This document shows, piece after piece, positions 25,701 through 38,714 of a stretch of 64,000 nt of DNA. The translations under genes were made by a program, and so were the position numbers. The DNA lies in assembly GCF_003073045.1 (NCBI RefSeq), contig NC_037592.1, positions 13,944,384-14,008,383 on the forward strand. The letters run 5' to 3'. Numbering within the stretch: the stretch's first letter is position 1; every line of letters begins with the position of its first letter. The notes below the pieces were generated by a model. That model had not been told where the DNA came from, did no database searches, and saw only the letters and a list, made by a program, of their open reading frames with translations. The DNA is from Pomacea canaliculata (taxonomy: Eukaryota; Mollusca; Gastropoda; Architaenioglossa; Ampullariidae).

Positions 25701-26951
25701 GGTGTACTGGTCTGACAATGAAACGAAAGTATCCCAGTTGGCTTTCTTGTAATTCCACCTGGGAAATGTCTTTGAATCTTGGGGCCTGTACTGCAAGTTG
25801 ATGGCCAGTTTGACTGGTCTGTGGTCGCTGCCGCCTAACTGGTTCTGTACCCCTCTGGTTGTTTTCTTGGAGAGGTCGTCAGTGGCGAAAGCAAGGTCAG
25901 GGGTCGTTGAGGAGACCCATCTGCGCGAGAAGAAAGTCGGTGGGTCTTCTGGATCGTTCAACAGGACCATCTTGCTATCGATCTGCCAGTCCTCCACTTC
26001 CTCTCCTCTATTATCCGTCTCGTCGTAGCCCCAGCAGGTTGAGTGGCTGTTGAAGTCGCCGACAGCCAAGCAGTTTTCGGCAGGGATATCAAGAGTCTGC
26101 AGGGAAAGTTCTTTGTCGGGTGGGCAGTACAGGTTGAAGATAGTGAGCACAGTGCTGTCTACTGTAATCTTGACTCCATTTATTTCAGCTTGCTGATTCG
26201 TGTCCACTTGGAAATCTCTTGCTGGGATGTTATTCTTTACAAGAATCAGCACACCTCCCTTGTGTCTTCCTTCTCTGTCCATCCTGAAGGTTTGGTAACC
26301 TCTGATGGTAAATCTGTGGTTGGGGTTCAGGTGTGTTTCTTGAATACAGGCCACATCTATTTTTTCAGCATGTAGTCTTTCGGTGAGGGCTAATTTTTGT
26401 TGTAACGCCCTCGGCGTTCCACTGTAGGATGTTGAGAGGCCTCAGGGTCTCTTCTGTGGTTGTTGTTCCTTTTCGGCCAGTAGCCATTTCCCTCCGCCTC
26501 CGAAGCCTGGCTCCTCGCATCGGGGCGTGGTGACCACCAGTATCATGGGGTGGGCCCTGTTGAGGCGCAGGGCCCGGCACTTCGCCCGCCTGGCGGGACC
26601 TCACAGGCAAAGCACCATATCGTTTAGAGTGAGCGTTGTCCATTCCATGCGAGTGTCAGTGCGTTGTGCTGCCGTTAAGCGCACGATGGCCCAGCACATC
26701 CGTCTTCGCGTCAGTTTTCTTTTCCGAGTGTCTTTCTCGTAGAGAGACTTGCCGTCCAAGGCTAACGACCATCCTCTGGCCGGGTGCAACACTTTAGTCT
26801 GGCCTCTACCCTGACAGACCTGTTCGGCTTGGTTGGACCTGCCAGGAGCACAAGGCTCCCGCCGACATAGCTCTGTGGGTCGACGAGGCACACAAGCCAC
26901 CACACCACTACAAGGTAAGTTGCACCAATTGGTGGTGGAGCTACTAAAGCT
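22745..26951 (-). mobile_element. I/Nimb-like non-LTR retrotransposon with 14-bp target duplication
   Basis: The element (22759-26937) is flanked by identical 14-bp copies of GAGCTACTAAAGCT (22745-22758 and 26938-26951). On the minus strand, in order: LNILQWNAEG opening an AP endonuclease with CIQETHLNP, VGDFNSHS and GGSDHRP (about 26430-25590); reverse transcriptase with SPGPDKVTNEML, SYRPISLTS, QAGFRQHRSTEDQ and YADDLVLWC (about 25360-24430); a RVRPVLEYGMTAWG segment near 24080; an RNase H-like region ending in GFLANEAADTLAKEG (about 23560-23180); a C-terminal FRLRTGHNRLN. The 3' tail is a GAA repeat. Length (4.2 kb) and lack of a clear ORF1 suggest 5' truncation. Several frame changes make it inactive. 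It sits in intron 1 of gene B and is absent from the matching intron of gene C. Confidence 0.88.
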
Positions 26952-28591
26952 GATGTGCAACAAATGGTAAGCTCAGTTAAAGAATTTACCGATAGGACTG
27001 TTCAGAAGCAAGAGAAGATATAAAAGACAATAAAAGAAAGGAAGGTTGTCAGTGGCAAGGCGACTAGACTCCGGAATCGTATCAATGATTATGTAATGTA
27101 AACGAGTCATTTGGAGGAGAGAGAAGAAAGACAAGGGACATGATTTGTATTTTCCCCGACTGTTTTGAACGCCAAGACCTACCTTCCATAAGACGAAGTT
27201 GGCAAACGAAACAGGAAGAATTAAAGGAACAGAATGACCATTTCTTGCTCAAGTTTTCGATAGATGCCTGACGATATCCTGAAAAAACACAAAAAGACAT
27301 AAGAACAAGCGATGCACGATGTCCTGACATATAACAAATTAGTTAAGTAAACCAGCACACATCTTGCATTACAAAGTGCTAAAGGCATGATTATGGTCTC
27401 AGGACACTCCTAATACTACATAAGACGGCGGTAAATGGACACCGCACAACACCAGCAGAAGCAACAGGAACATTTATAACAAAAATACCTGAACAGGAGA
27501 TGAGTGTAAGCTGAAAGCTTGTCTACCCGGATGTAGATACTCAGGTAATAACTTGCCTAACTCCCAGGGTGACAGCCCAAGTATTACAAGTGCATACCAA
27601 ATTTTCCATTGACTCCTGATTTGTCGTGCGAACACCCGGAGAGTGGTGGTCCTGAGACTGGACAGAAAATCAGTGTAGTTATCCCTTCCATACACGTGTG
27701 TGTGTGTTTGATTGTAATCATTTGCCGTAATATATACATTAAGGATCTCGCTTAGAAACAATAGCAAATTAATATATAATAATAACTAGTTTAAGAAGAA
27801 AAGGGCGCTAAGCCAGCAAGAAAAATGAATTGGGCACTTTCATTATATAAGCAAGACATCCGCCGGCAAATGTTTGTTTTCTGTTGCGCTATAGATTGCA
27901 TGTCAGTGCCAGTGCTCTAGTCTGTCTGTTCTAACTCAGTCTGGGGTTATGACACTGCATATGTTCTTCTTATTCTAGCTAAGATCCCTTCTTGCTTCAT
28001 TTTAATTTCAGTCGCTTAATATGCTCGATTTTTAATAAAACTGCTATATTTTTACAATAATTTAAAAACTTTGTCGGTTCACCAAGTAGACAAATCAGTT
28101 TAGTTATCTTCCATTTTATATCACACACACACACACACATCATAACTATTCTTGTCGCCAGAACAACAACATATGGCCACAGAAGTTTTAGCTATTGTTC
28201 AGCGAAACAATGGAACTTTCACCCTTTCTATATCCGTCACCTACACACAAGTGAGTACTTTAAACGTGCATTGAAAACATCAACACTCCTCTTGACAAGA
28301 GTCCACACAGAGTCCTTTTTCACCCCAATCCCCCTTCCCACCATGCTTCGGCATGCTTCATTACCATAATCCAAGTACAGTAAACAAGTATTATTTAATA
28401 ATTGATAATATGTTTCTATTTATTACTGTCAGAAAATCCTAACCGACTAAGCGACGCATGGATATCAAACTTCTCTGAGGCTATCGACACTTGTTTGTCA
28501 AATTTGTCAACTTTCAAAATATACGTCCTTGAGATTGTTGACATCACTCTTGCTTGGTATTTGAAAAACAGTCAAAAAATATTTTACTTAC

Positions 28592-28900
28592 TCTTGAAAT
28601 CCTCCTGGTTCGTGAACGTGTACCCACCAACATGAAAAGGCTTCCGCCCTGTTCAGTGTGTGACAGCAGTATAGGTATGGCATGAGGACAGTAAGGTTTG
28701 TGTTACTCTGTGTGCAACCACCTGACTTCCTGGTCTCAGTGGGACAACGTGAGCGGGAAGACGATTTGTGACGACGAAGGTTTCATGTTACAGTCCGACT
28801 GACTGCCTCGCGAGGTCGACAGCAAATATTTATTGCGACCATGTTGACGGTGTGCACTGACACTTGACCTCATTTTTCTGAACGGGTTTGAGCCTAAATA
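28592..28900 (-). promoter_or_regulatory. Leader exon and promoter block of gene B
   Basis: This matches equivalent blocks of C (37762-38165), D (49884-50190) and E (58178-58480). On the minus strand the leader ends at a GTAAGT donor (28590-28591). Conserved features are GGCGGAAG (complement at 28641-28648), GACCAGGAAG (complement at 28726-28735) and a GTGTGCACTGACACTTG stretch near 28850. The two GGAA cores resemble ETS-family sites. The donor implies a 5' untranslated exon spliced to the signal exon at 22048. Confidence 0.5.
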
Positions 28901-29355
28901 CGGGTATGAGTAGATCGCCTACATAAATGTGTGTACATGTATATGTTTTATCATTCGAGCCTGTAAGGCGAGGAGAGTGAGATGAAGGAAGAGTGGGCAC
29001 GTCGACGTGTGTCGAGGAGTAAGTTACCCACCCAGTCTATAGTAACAGTCACCGCTGACGTGTTATCACTCACTGGCTTCTCTCCCCTTTCCTCTCTGAT
29101 ACACCATGGACGGTTGTGTACAGGTGGACTGCTGTCTGTCTGCCAAGACCAACGTTAAGCCTCTTGCAAAGTTCTTCGCTGTTAGTCTCGGCGAGCTTAA
29201 ACAATACTTGTTAAGTGGAATACTGTTTCTGTGAAAGTCGTCCTGACTTGTAATATACCCTTTTGCCCTGACTTCTGAGATCTCCAGTGGTTTCTGCTTG
29301 ACGTGTCAAATCACCTGTCATCTTGACACCTTAGTTTGTCTCTGTGGTCAGAATG

Positions 29356-29671
29356 GCCATATGCAGGGCAGCCGAGAGCCAGCCCGGGCCCCGGGACAGA
29401 CGACCTCTCCGGGCCCCTTGTACTTGTAATCGTAAATTATTTTACCAGTATATAATGTATGTTTACAATTCGAATCTCAATATCTACACTCAAACTCAAC
29501 TTCTGCATGTGTAATGCTTGGGTGTTCTGTCCTTAGACCTTTCTTTAAAAGAAAAAGAAAAGGAGAAGAAGAAAAAAAAACCCCACTGACCAAGGCCGGG
29601 CCCCCTTGACAGCCGCGGGCCCGGGTACACCAGACCCCCTGTCCCCCCCTCTCTTCAGGCCTGGCCATATG
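29356..29671. mobile_element. Non-autonomous hAT-like element, about 300 bp
   Basis: An 8-bp duplication GCCATATG (29356-29363 and 29664-29671) flanks 29364-29663. The ends begin CAGGGCAGCCGAGAG and, in reverse, CAGGCCTGAAGAGAG, an imperfect inverted repeat of the CAGG type common in hAT elements. The interior has GGGCCC-rich arms around an AT-rich core and no transposase. A related left end occurs near 40398. Confidence 0.6.
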
Positions 29672-30657
29672 GCATCCCAGTCTAAAACTTTCACGATCAC
29701 CGGGCGTGAATTCTGACCACTTTAGGGAGGTATGCTCCCTAAGAGTAGCATCGTACAGTGTCACTTCTGCACCCATGTCTTTCTGGGAAAACATGCTTAA
29801 TTAAATCCAGAATCTGCTCCGAACAAGCCGAGTAGCTGTCTTTCCCAATCTCGGCAATATTAAAAAATACAAATTCTTTCTACGTGATCTCTGTTCTTGT
29901 GTGTCAATTTGCCTGTACTTTATTTCAATAGCTTCATAAAAAAATGAATCCAAAAGCGCGTTCTGTTGTTTAAGGGATTTATTTTTTTCGTTTGATTTGT
30001 GAATCTTTTGTCTTCCTAGCGTATTTTTTTGTTTGTCTGCTACGTTCTGTTGGACTCCTAAGAACACTTGCATGAGGTCATAGTGAACTCTTTACCAGCT
30101 GTGTTGTCTGCGCTTGTGACACTCATGATGGTGCCTTCTTCTTTTTAATTTTGTGTTTGGTTACCTTCCATGTCACAGAAATATATGCAAGAAATGTCTG
30201 ACACAAGAAAATCCAGGAACACTTTATGCAGCTGAAGCAGTTGGTATTGTATGTTAGTCAATAATCCCTGCATGTGTACAAGATATTTAGCAATTTTGCT
30301 AGTTGTCTGTAACAGCGCTGAAAAGAGCGGTCGACCTGCACCGTGAGCAGAATGTACCTCCCCCCAACACGCGCACACACACACAAAGAGAGAGAGAAAA
30401 AAAAGAAAGAATGAACAAACGTTGACGAACTTAAAAGACAACTTTAATGCTTTACACTCCCAAACTGATTAAAAAATTAATACAATAGGAGCAATAGTTC
30501 CTCAGGTACATTTACTGTAGGTGACATGAGTGTGAAATCCTGTATACAGACCTTTTAAATACTGAAGGAAAAACACGGAGAACAAGGAAAAGCGTTAAAG
30601 ATATAGAAGAGTTTTGGATTAGTTTGTCTAATTAGAAAGGTCAGTTGTGTCTGCTGT
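29672..30657. other. Intergenic between genes B and C, nothing recognised
   Basis: This stretch separates the B leader block and hAT-like element from the last exon of C. Open frames here (for example on the minus strand around 29801-30441) have biased, lysine- or phenylalanine-rich composition and no family resemblance. A CA/GA microsatellite lies near 30366-30412. Confidence 0.4.
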
Positions 30658-33600
30658 TTATGTATCAATAGATTTGTAAATGTGAATGTCATTAGTTGGG
30701 GCTTCAAAGTTCATGGCGTCGTACAGGTTTCTGTATGTCACAGAGTCTGTACTTTCTGCTGTTGTACTTTGTACCTCACTTGAACCTGCAACATAGAGGT
30801 CTTACAATCATACAACAACATGATTTTACATTACTAGCACCTACCGAACAGCATGAAGTATCCATCCACAAACATTTACACGCACAAAGTTAACATGTAT
30901 AAAATATAGCTAAAGGTCGAGAGGCAGCTACGTAAGACATGATTTCCTCTTAAAGCGATGTAAATACCAACATCTTTTGGGTTTTGAGAATAACATAGGT
31001 TTCTAGGATATTTAAGGTTTGATTTGTGGATAATTCCCTTTGCTTGTAGGTCCAAACCCTGTCAATAGAATAAAGGAGAAGCCCATATAACTCTTTGTGT
31101 TTTGTGGAATGAAAGAACGAGTGAGAACACAGTGGGGCATGAATGTGACGTGCTGAGAGTGTGACCCTGACACAGTGGTGCATGTATGTGACGTGCTGAG
31201 TGAGTGTGACCCTGACACAGTGACTAGCAGAACTGACCTGTATTCTCGTAGATGTGTTGGCTGACTTTCAGATTTGCTTCCTGTACAGTGTTACTGTAAA
31301 GATAAAATCATAGCATGAAATGGCTGAACCACCAAAGCACGCATTTCAATTTACATAGTTTTGTTCACTATATAAACTAGTCCACACATTCATTTGAAAC
31401 TACTAGTACTACACACACCCTTATCTCAGTCACACATTTATTATTATTTGTGAAGACTACTTTGGTCCATTCGCTGAGTCTTTTAGGGAACTTTTGTATC
31501 TTTTAAATCTCTAATCGTCTCTTACTCTAAGGTAGAAGGATCCTTCTTTAAGGATCTTCTAAAAGCTAAATGGAATGAATTAAGGAGATTAATTTTTCCT
31601 CATCTCCACATGTACAATCAGCTGGGGAAAAACAGTCTTTGCCAGAACCTTAGTCAGAAAGGACAGGTTTGAAATTGGTCTATAATTGCTTAAGCAGTTA
31701 TGATCTAAAGATGATTTCTTTATAAGAAGGTGGACAATAGCCGACCAGAACTCGAGAGGAAAGGGCCAAGTCGTGCGAGAAGCATTAATTAAATAGTTTA
31801 TATGTGGTAGCAGGACATTTAGACAATCAACGAGCTGAGAGGAAGGAATAAGATCAAGCTCAAATGATTTGGGGCTGTTCTTCAGACTAATTTCCTTAAC
31901 AAAATGTTCACTTACTCAAAACCACATAATGTATGACCATTGGAAACTGTAGCAGGTTAAATATCCATATTCACACCTAAGTGTAAGTGAAATTAGTAAT
32001 ATGGATATTATGGATCCTTGGTAACTTTTCTTGATAACAAAAGTATGTTTATTAGGTGTATTATTTGACTAAGTCTGTTGATAACATTATGTAAAAAAAT
32101 TCATCACTAGTACTAAATTTACCAGAGCATGAACTGTGACTTCTATAGTTTTTAGCTAGACGTGCTTCCACTCTAAACTAAGATTCCTCAAACAGACAGT
32201 CCTTACTGATTCTCTCGCTGTTTGCGGCGTCTCCAAATAAAAAATCCAGCAATGACACCAGCAGCAACAACAACAACCACAGCCACCACAACACCTACAG
32301 TTACACCGACGCTACTTCCGCTTGTCGCTTCTGGTTTACCTGGACATGAACACGTCAGCGAATGAAACATACACAGATGATTTAGTATGATAGAACGAAT
32401 GTGGAAATTAAAATAAATATCAGTAATATTTCTAGACATTAAAGATCCAGTAAAGCACAGATGTTTAGTGTAAAACTACTTTGAGGCAGTAATCTTGCAA
32501 CAAAAAAAGTAGTTCCAAAAGATTTTAGAAAATAAACTAACAAGAAGTGCAGATAACAATGATATAAATTATGTCCATCACAAATGACACTACTGCAACC
32601 TAAACTTCTGCTGCAGCCAGTCATATCCTTGGGATACTTAACTGTCATCATCGGTGACCATTAACACCTGACAATTTGTATTTATACACTAATGACACGA
32701 TCGATCAATTCAATTCTCGTTAGCTCCCAGAGAGAACACAGTAAATTTCTGCTAAATTGTGTAGACTTAAAATCAACTTTTGGTCTATAATAATTATAGT
32801 CAATGTTTAATGTTTTAAGTATTTAAAAACAGAAATGAAATGGATATATTGATGAAAACATAAAGAAATGTTAGTATGCAAAATGAAACGCTACTCTAAA
32901 TATTGCTGATGATGTTTTATCTCATTTATGATTTCCTCTTTAAAACAAAGCAAATGGTTTGCTCAATAAATACTGCGTTCGTTTGCTACTAAGGTATTTC
33001 TCAATAATTCTAGTTAAGTTTCTTGAGTGAGAAAAATACCACAATACAAAATACTTGTTGATTTGTGGTCAAATAGTTTACCTGTTTCAGCCAAGGAGGT
33101 TGTCAGTGACGTGTTACGAGTACTCTCAGTGGAGGTGGTGAGTGACGTGTCACTTGTGCTTGATGCTGCTGTCAGTCATGTGGGATTTAAAGAAATTCAG
33201 GGTATTAATTCTCTCTACCTCTATAACTTACCTGCTTATAAACATCTTCAGCATTACAGTGATACCTCGGTTCTCGAACATAATTCGTTCCGGGAGGACG
33301 GTCGAGAACCAAATTGTTCGAGAACCGAAGCAATGAAACCCATAGGAAATAATGGAAACTGGATTAATTCGTTCCAAGCCCCAGAAAATGCCTATTTACT
33401 GGCCTAATTTGTATATAATATGTACAAAAACATGAGTCTCAACAAGAAATAAGAAATAAAAGTGTATTTATTAAAACAAAAAAACAAACAAAAAATGTAC
33501 TGTACAGTACAGTAAATTGTGTTTCATTTACTGTACCTGTACCAAACTTTATGGCAGGAGGGAATGAATGTGGAGGGAGGAGGGAAGGGGGATGGTTATT

Positions 33601-36600
33601 GTCACTGATGACGCAAGCAAGGCGCGCTGGGCCAATGAACGCCATTCGGCTCAACTCGGCTCAACTCGGCTCATCTCGGACGTTCGGATGTTCGAGTTCC
33701 AAATATTTGTTCGGATTCCAAGACAAAATTTTCTCGAATTTCCTGGTCGAATACCGATTTGGTCGAAAGTCAAGGCGTTCGAGAACCGAGGTATCACTGT
33801 ATATACTTAGTCATCAAACCCATTCACTCTCCGTGGCTCATACATATCTGTATAAATACCATTGGTTAAAAACATTGCTGCATGCAAGCATTTTTGACTT
33901 CTTCGCATGGACATACTCCACTTGAGAACGCAAATACATGTACATCGCTTTTCTTACAACATTTGTATCTTTAGTATCTTTAAACATTCTATTCATTCTT
34001 TGGCAATTTTTAAAAGCTTTTCCTCCCCTAACCGAATAATAACATAATAAAAATAAGAATCATAACATCAAGAACAACAGTGAAAGACGACATATGTGAT
34101 GGTATATATGCTCATTCATACCTGTGGTAGATGTGTAGATTCCTGTTTGAAGCTTCACGTAACTCAGAGTCACGTTGTTGCCAGTGTTTGGTGCCCGGGC
34201 TCTGAAGCCGATCTGTTTAAATACAGAACAATGTTGGTTTTAATGTTTCTTGTCTTCTTGAGTTAAGCAACATATAGTTCCCCTTTACTTACGAGGTAGC
34301 TAAGAAATCCACAATGTAAAGCATTTAAATGTTTTTAGTTGCAGTTTACGTGTTCTCCAGCCTACTGTAAACACACTTTATGACATGCGCATTTTAATAT
34401 TTGTTAGGTTTCGTGTTATACCTTAAGGACTGCTGGCTCGATGTTCACCTCTTTATGGAAAGACCCATCAAATAAAACTTCTTTAAGCTTAACAGTTATC
34501 TCTGTAGTTGTTACTATAAACACACTGAGCGTCCCTGGCGTGGTCTGAGAATAGTTGAAGACAAGAGATGTATTTTGTGTGATAGTCAACAAAGGTGACA
34601 GTAGGACTGAGAAAGAGTCGAACACTCCGTTTTTCCCAGGACACACGGCGCCACCTGTAGTCAGAAAATCATCAACTTTGACAGAGAAAATTTATGAACA
34701 AACAATTTACCTTCAGAATACAACGCAATAATACTTAATATATATACTTATCAGCAAGAATAACCGTCTATTTGAAAAGCAAGGCGTATGGAATGTCGAT
34801 TTTTTTTAATAATAAGTACGACCAATCATGCGCGATCAAACAGGAATGTCATTACATTTACATAAATTAATGACTAGACGCAAAAGTGAGTAGTTAGAAT
34901 AGGACTTTATCTATGTGCCTTAACAGCCAATAAAGAACGGGTCAGTGAAAATGTGAAAATAGTTGCAATAATCGACCTAATACCTGGAGAAAGATGTTGA
35001 GTACGGTAGTATTTAACACGATATTAGTGTACACGTACATAAGCATCTTCACAAGTAGATTTATGCCTCTCGTTTGCACTGAAAGCTATTATTTTGTGCA
35101 ATAGAAAAAGAATGAACATTCTATTTGTGATCATTCAACTATTACCGTCTGTTGTAGTCCAGTTGTTAGCGTCGCCACTGGTACAAGCTTGTGTGTAGTT
35201 ACAAAACGTTTTCTTGAACGAGCAGTCGCCATATGAGATGTGTAGTCCTAAAAAAAAATAACCCGCATCCTCGTAAAAAGTTAATGTAATGAGAATCTTT
35301 TAACTAGTATGATTCTGTGACGCCGATAATAATTTTTTAAAATTTGTTTTTTCTTTCTCTTTGTTAGCTATGAACGTTTATCTAATGCTCTTTACTTAAT
35401 TATCCACATATTTCGACGCACTATCTGAATCCATTGGATTTTTGTAAACATACCCATCTTTGTAACTATATTAAATGAAAGATAAGTAAAGCTTTAAGAC
35501 TTAATGTAAAACATCTCATCAGAAACCTTTAGTATCCTGGCCAATGTAATCAGCGGCATTGAAAGACGAGCAGTCTCTGTAAAGAAACAAATAGAGCAGA
35601 ATACAGCTAAAATTTGATGCAAGCAAACTCATTTCATCTCATAACAATCCGCAATAACACGCACACATACAAACACGCACGTACACACATGTGTGTGTGT
35701 ATATATACGCTGCTGTTTGTCCGTCTATTCTTCCATGTAGTACACATTTTACTTGTGCAGGGCGAGACCTAAATGTGGACAAGGATACACATTTGTTTTC
35801 CTTATCTGCCTCTTAATTAAAAAAATATTGTCACTTTCAGCGTCTATCAAGTACTGTAGCTACATTTTTGTACAAAACTTTGAGTGGCTAGCTCTGAGCG
35901 AACTGTGTGTTCACGCGATGTATGGCTGAAGATACTAAATATACACAAAATAATTAACGTAAAACTTTTAAGCACAGTTCACAAAAGATGTCTTAAGTTT
36001 AGACTTAAAGTGGTCAGAGAATTGGAGTGACGAAGGATGATGGGTAAGCTAAGGCTTGATAGGAGGAAGACCTTTGTCCATAGTCTTTGTCTTAGTGGGA
36101 CTCGCAGAAACTTGGTGACAGAAGATGAGCGAAGAAGTAGTGCGGACGTACAGATGGAAGTGAGTTTAAAGAGAGACCGAGGACCAGGGCTGGAAACGAC
36201 AGAGTAAATCAAAGTCAATAGTTTGTAAGCTATACGGCCTACGACTACTAACCAGTGAAGAGAGCGAATGATAAGTGATATATGTTCACATCTAGATGGT
36301 AGATGAAGCGAGCAACGTTTCTGTGGATCCTTTGAAGTCTGTCAAGAGAATACTTGGGAATTCCAACTAAAAGAGATTTACAATAGTTAATCCTTGATAG
36401 CACAAAGACACAGATATGGGTTTTAGTTGCTTCAGGGGTGAGATAATGATGAATGGTACTGATCCTACGAAATTCAAGGTAAGCATTTCTGCAGACATGA
36501 GAAGTATGCTGATGAAAAGTCAAGCACTGATCGAGAATGATACTCAAGCTGCAGACAGATGTGGAGAAAGGAATAGCTGAGTTGTTTATAGACAAAGACT

Positions 36601-37005
36601 GAGGGAGAGAAAGATGACTCAGAACTTTGGACAAGTAGCAGTTCAGTCTTTCAGTAGCATCCAGCACTTCACATCATATGTGCATTCCTGTGTCCCTGTC
36701 AGTAGTCCAAGTGGAGCTGGCTTATAAAGCTCTGTATCATCAGCATGTGAAATAATCTTTCTCTTTCAAAAGTAGCAGGAACAATGACGGTCTTAATGAC
36801 CCGTTCTCGTGCCAAGTCTTAGGAATGATTGTAAATAAACGAGTTTTTTTTTTCAAATTGCAGAAACATTGCAGAATGCCAGTAGTTATCATTGAAGCTA
36901 AATTTATTACAGTCCTTACTTTTGAGATGCTGACACGCATATCATGGAAATTAATACCAGAATAAGCAGCATGAACTCTTTCCAAGGTATTTCATTAGTT
37001 GACAT
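30658..37005 (-). CDS. MAM-like receptor C, short ITIM tail; intact 321-aa frame
   Basis: Nine exons (36920-37005, 35527-35576, 35146-35247, 34422-34654, 34122-34212, 33082-33168, 32207-32339, 31238-31293, 30658-30785) sum to 966 nt, one uninterrupted frame of 321 aa. In order: signal peptide (about 1-26); Cys box DCSSFNAADYIGQD (30-43); MAM-like domain (about 46-185) with GDCSFKKTFCNYTQACTSG, VCPGKNGVFDSFSVLL, SLVFNYSQTTPGTLSVFIV and IGFRARAPNTG; Ser/Thr stalk (188-216); valine-rich helix (about 226-250) then WRRRKQREN; a 70-residue tail with IYEN (Tyr276, Grb2-type YxN), VTYRNL (Tyr297, an exact ITIM consensus), LYDAM (Tyr301) and IYKS (Tyr316). The MAM-like domain is shorter than the usual 160 residues, so the assignment is by pattern. 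L2-like fragments and a MITE sit in introns. A surface signalling receptor is inferred; the ligand is unknown. Confidence 0.85.
31565..31915 (-). mobile_element. L2/CR1-like LINE fragment (reverse transcriptase start)
   Basis: The minus strand reads PFPLEFWSAIVHLLIKK, SSLDHNCLSNYRPISNLSFL and TKVLAKTV, the first reverse-transcriptase block of L2/CR1-type LINEs. It lies in intron 7 of gene C and is missing from the matching intron of gene B, so it inserted after the B/C split. Confidence 0.7.
33255..33801. mobile_element. Complete pogo/Tigger-type MITE (543 bp) in gene C intron 5
   Basis: Perfect terminal inverted repeats starting CAGTGATACCTCGGTTCTCG are flanked by a TA target duplication (33255-33256 and 33800-33801). 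The ends match the TcMar-Tigger/pogo type. There is no transposase frame. Gene B keeps the unoccupied site near 18437. Internal landmarks are a TACTGTACAGTACAG palindrome and three GGCTCAACTC-like repeats. A second, rearranged copy lies at 675-812. Confidence 0.88.
35985..36700 (-). mobile_element. L2/CR1-like LINE fragment (3' part)
   Basis: Reverse-strand peptides include SVCSLSIILDQCLTFHQHTS, SRINYCKSLLVGIPKYSLDR and LQRIHRNVARFI, then PLRQRLWTKVF, all typical of the C-terminal half of L2/CR1 reverse transcriptases. There is a frame change between the pieces. It interrupts intron 1 of gene C, where gene B has no counterpart. Confidence 0.75.
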
Positions 37006-37761
37006 TTCTCTGCAAGGACCATATCTCAGAACATTGACCTCACGGTGCGCACATCTGACAGATGAGTCTGTAAACGGATAGCAATAAAAAAAATAGTATA
37101 GTTTTCCCTTTGTTTGTGGGTGCGCGGGTGCACGTACTCTTGAGAGATTGAAATGGTGTCAGTGTATACTTTCATCTTATTCTAAGAATCCCTCTTCTTT
37201 AATTTTATTTTCAGTAGCTTAAGATTCTCTTAATTTGTAGTAAAAATCTTATATTTTACAATAATTTGAATGTTTGTTAAAGTACCATATACAGAGATCC
37301 GTTTAAATATCTTCCTCCTTTCTGACATGTATATAAAAAAGCACAGACCTAAGCCTCTACCATAATACTTGCATACTTGCACACACATACACACACTGAA
37401 GCGCAAACACAAGCTTACAAGCAAAAATGCACATCAGCGATGACAGAATGGAAATGCTTACACTCAGACTACACAAACCTACCCTTGTATATTCTCAAAT
37501 AGTTTAGCTGTAATCGGCAAGTGTTGCTACTATAATTTAAGTACAGTAAACAAGTATTATTCAATACTTTTGTAATATATTTACATTCAGTACTGTCAGA
37601 CAAAACTTATTTAACCGACTCAGGGACACGTGGATATCAAATTTATGTGAGGCTATCGGCACTTGTTTGTTAAATTCTTGTCAGCTCTCAAGATTTATAT
37701 TTATATCCTTAAGATTGTTGACATCACTCTTGCTTGGTGTATAAAAATCGTTTGTACTTAC

Positions 37762-38165
37762 TCTTGAAATTTTTCTCAAGATGATGCTTGCTTCATTTTA
37801 TCGACTTTCATTAAGAATATAGTTTATTTCAGGTCAGCGCCGGCAAAAGAAATACTCGAGCTCTGTTGTCGGTCCATGAACGTGTACCGTAAACACGAAA
37901 AGACTTCCGCCTTGTTCACTGAATGACAGAAGTACAGGTATGGCATGAGGACAGTAATGTCGGTGTCAGTGTATGGACCACCACCTGACTCTTCCTGGTC
38001 TGAGTGGAGCAATGTAAGCGGGAAGACGACTTGTGACGATGCAGGTTTCATATTACAGACTGACTGCCTCGCGAGGTCGACAGCAAATACTTGAGCGACA
38101 TGTTGACGGTGTGCACTGACACTGGATCTCACCTTGAACGGGTATGAGCTTAAGTACGGGTATGA
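37762..38165 (-). promoter_or_regulatory. Leader exon and promoter block of gene C
   Basis: This is homologous to the B block at 28592. The donor is GTAAGT at 37760-37761. GGAA-core sites are at 37904-37911 (GGCGGAAG on the minus strand) and 37991-38000 (GACCAGGAAG), with GTGTGCACTGACACTGG near 38110. It lies about 0.9 kb upstream of the start codon at 37005. Confidence 0.5.
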
Positions 38166-38714
38166 GTAGAGCGCCTACACAAGTGTGTGTGTGTGTTTTT
38201 TCGTTTGTTTTATCATGGAATCCTGTGAGGCGCAGAGAGATGAAGTAATAGTGTACATGTTGACGTGTGTCTAGGAGTAAGATACCCACCCTGTCTTTAT
38301 ATCCCAAGGACATTTCTCTGCTAGGCGACCGGCCAATGTGTCTGTCATCATCTTCTTCTTGTTCCTATTCGCCCCCAGTGGAGCATAGGGCCGCATGTCT
38401 GTCATGGTCAGATAAAAATGCTCTCGCAAGCGTGTGAGAACACACACACACACAGAATGAACAGTCGTCAGCAAACATGAGACAACTTAAGTGCTTTAAA
38501 TTCTCAGACTGATTAGAAAATTGAATACAAAAAGCAGAAAATTTCAAATAGATTTTTTTATGTTGGAGATATAATAAGTGTGAGTACCTGTATACAGATT
38601 CAAAATATTTATATATATACCAAAGAACAATTACGGAGAAGAAGGAAAAGGGTTAAAGATATGGAGGAGATTGAGATTAGTTTGACTAATTAGAAAAGTA
38701 ATTTGTGTCAGAGC

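Noticed and set aside
22873-26963. Plus-strand open frames up to 163 codons (for example 23073-23564)
   Set aside because: They are antisense shadows of the LINE, whose domains read on the minus strand.
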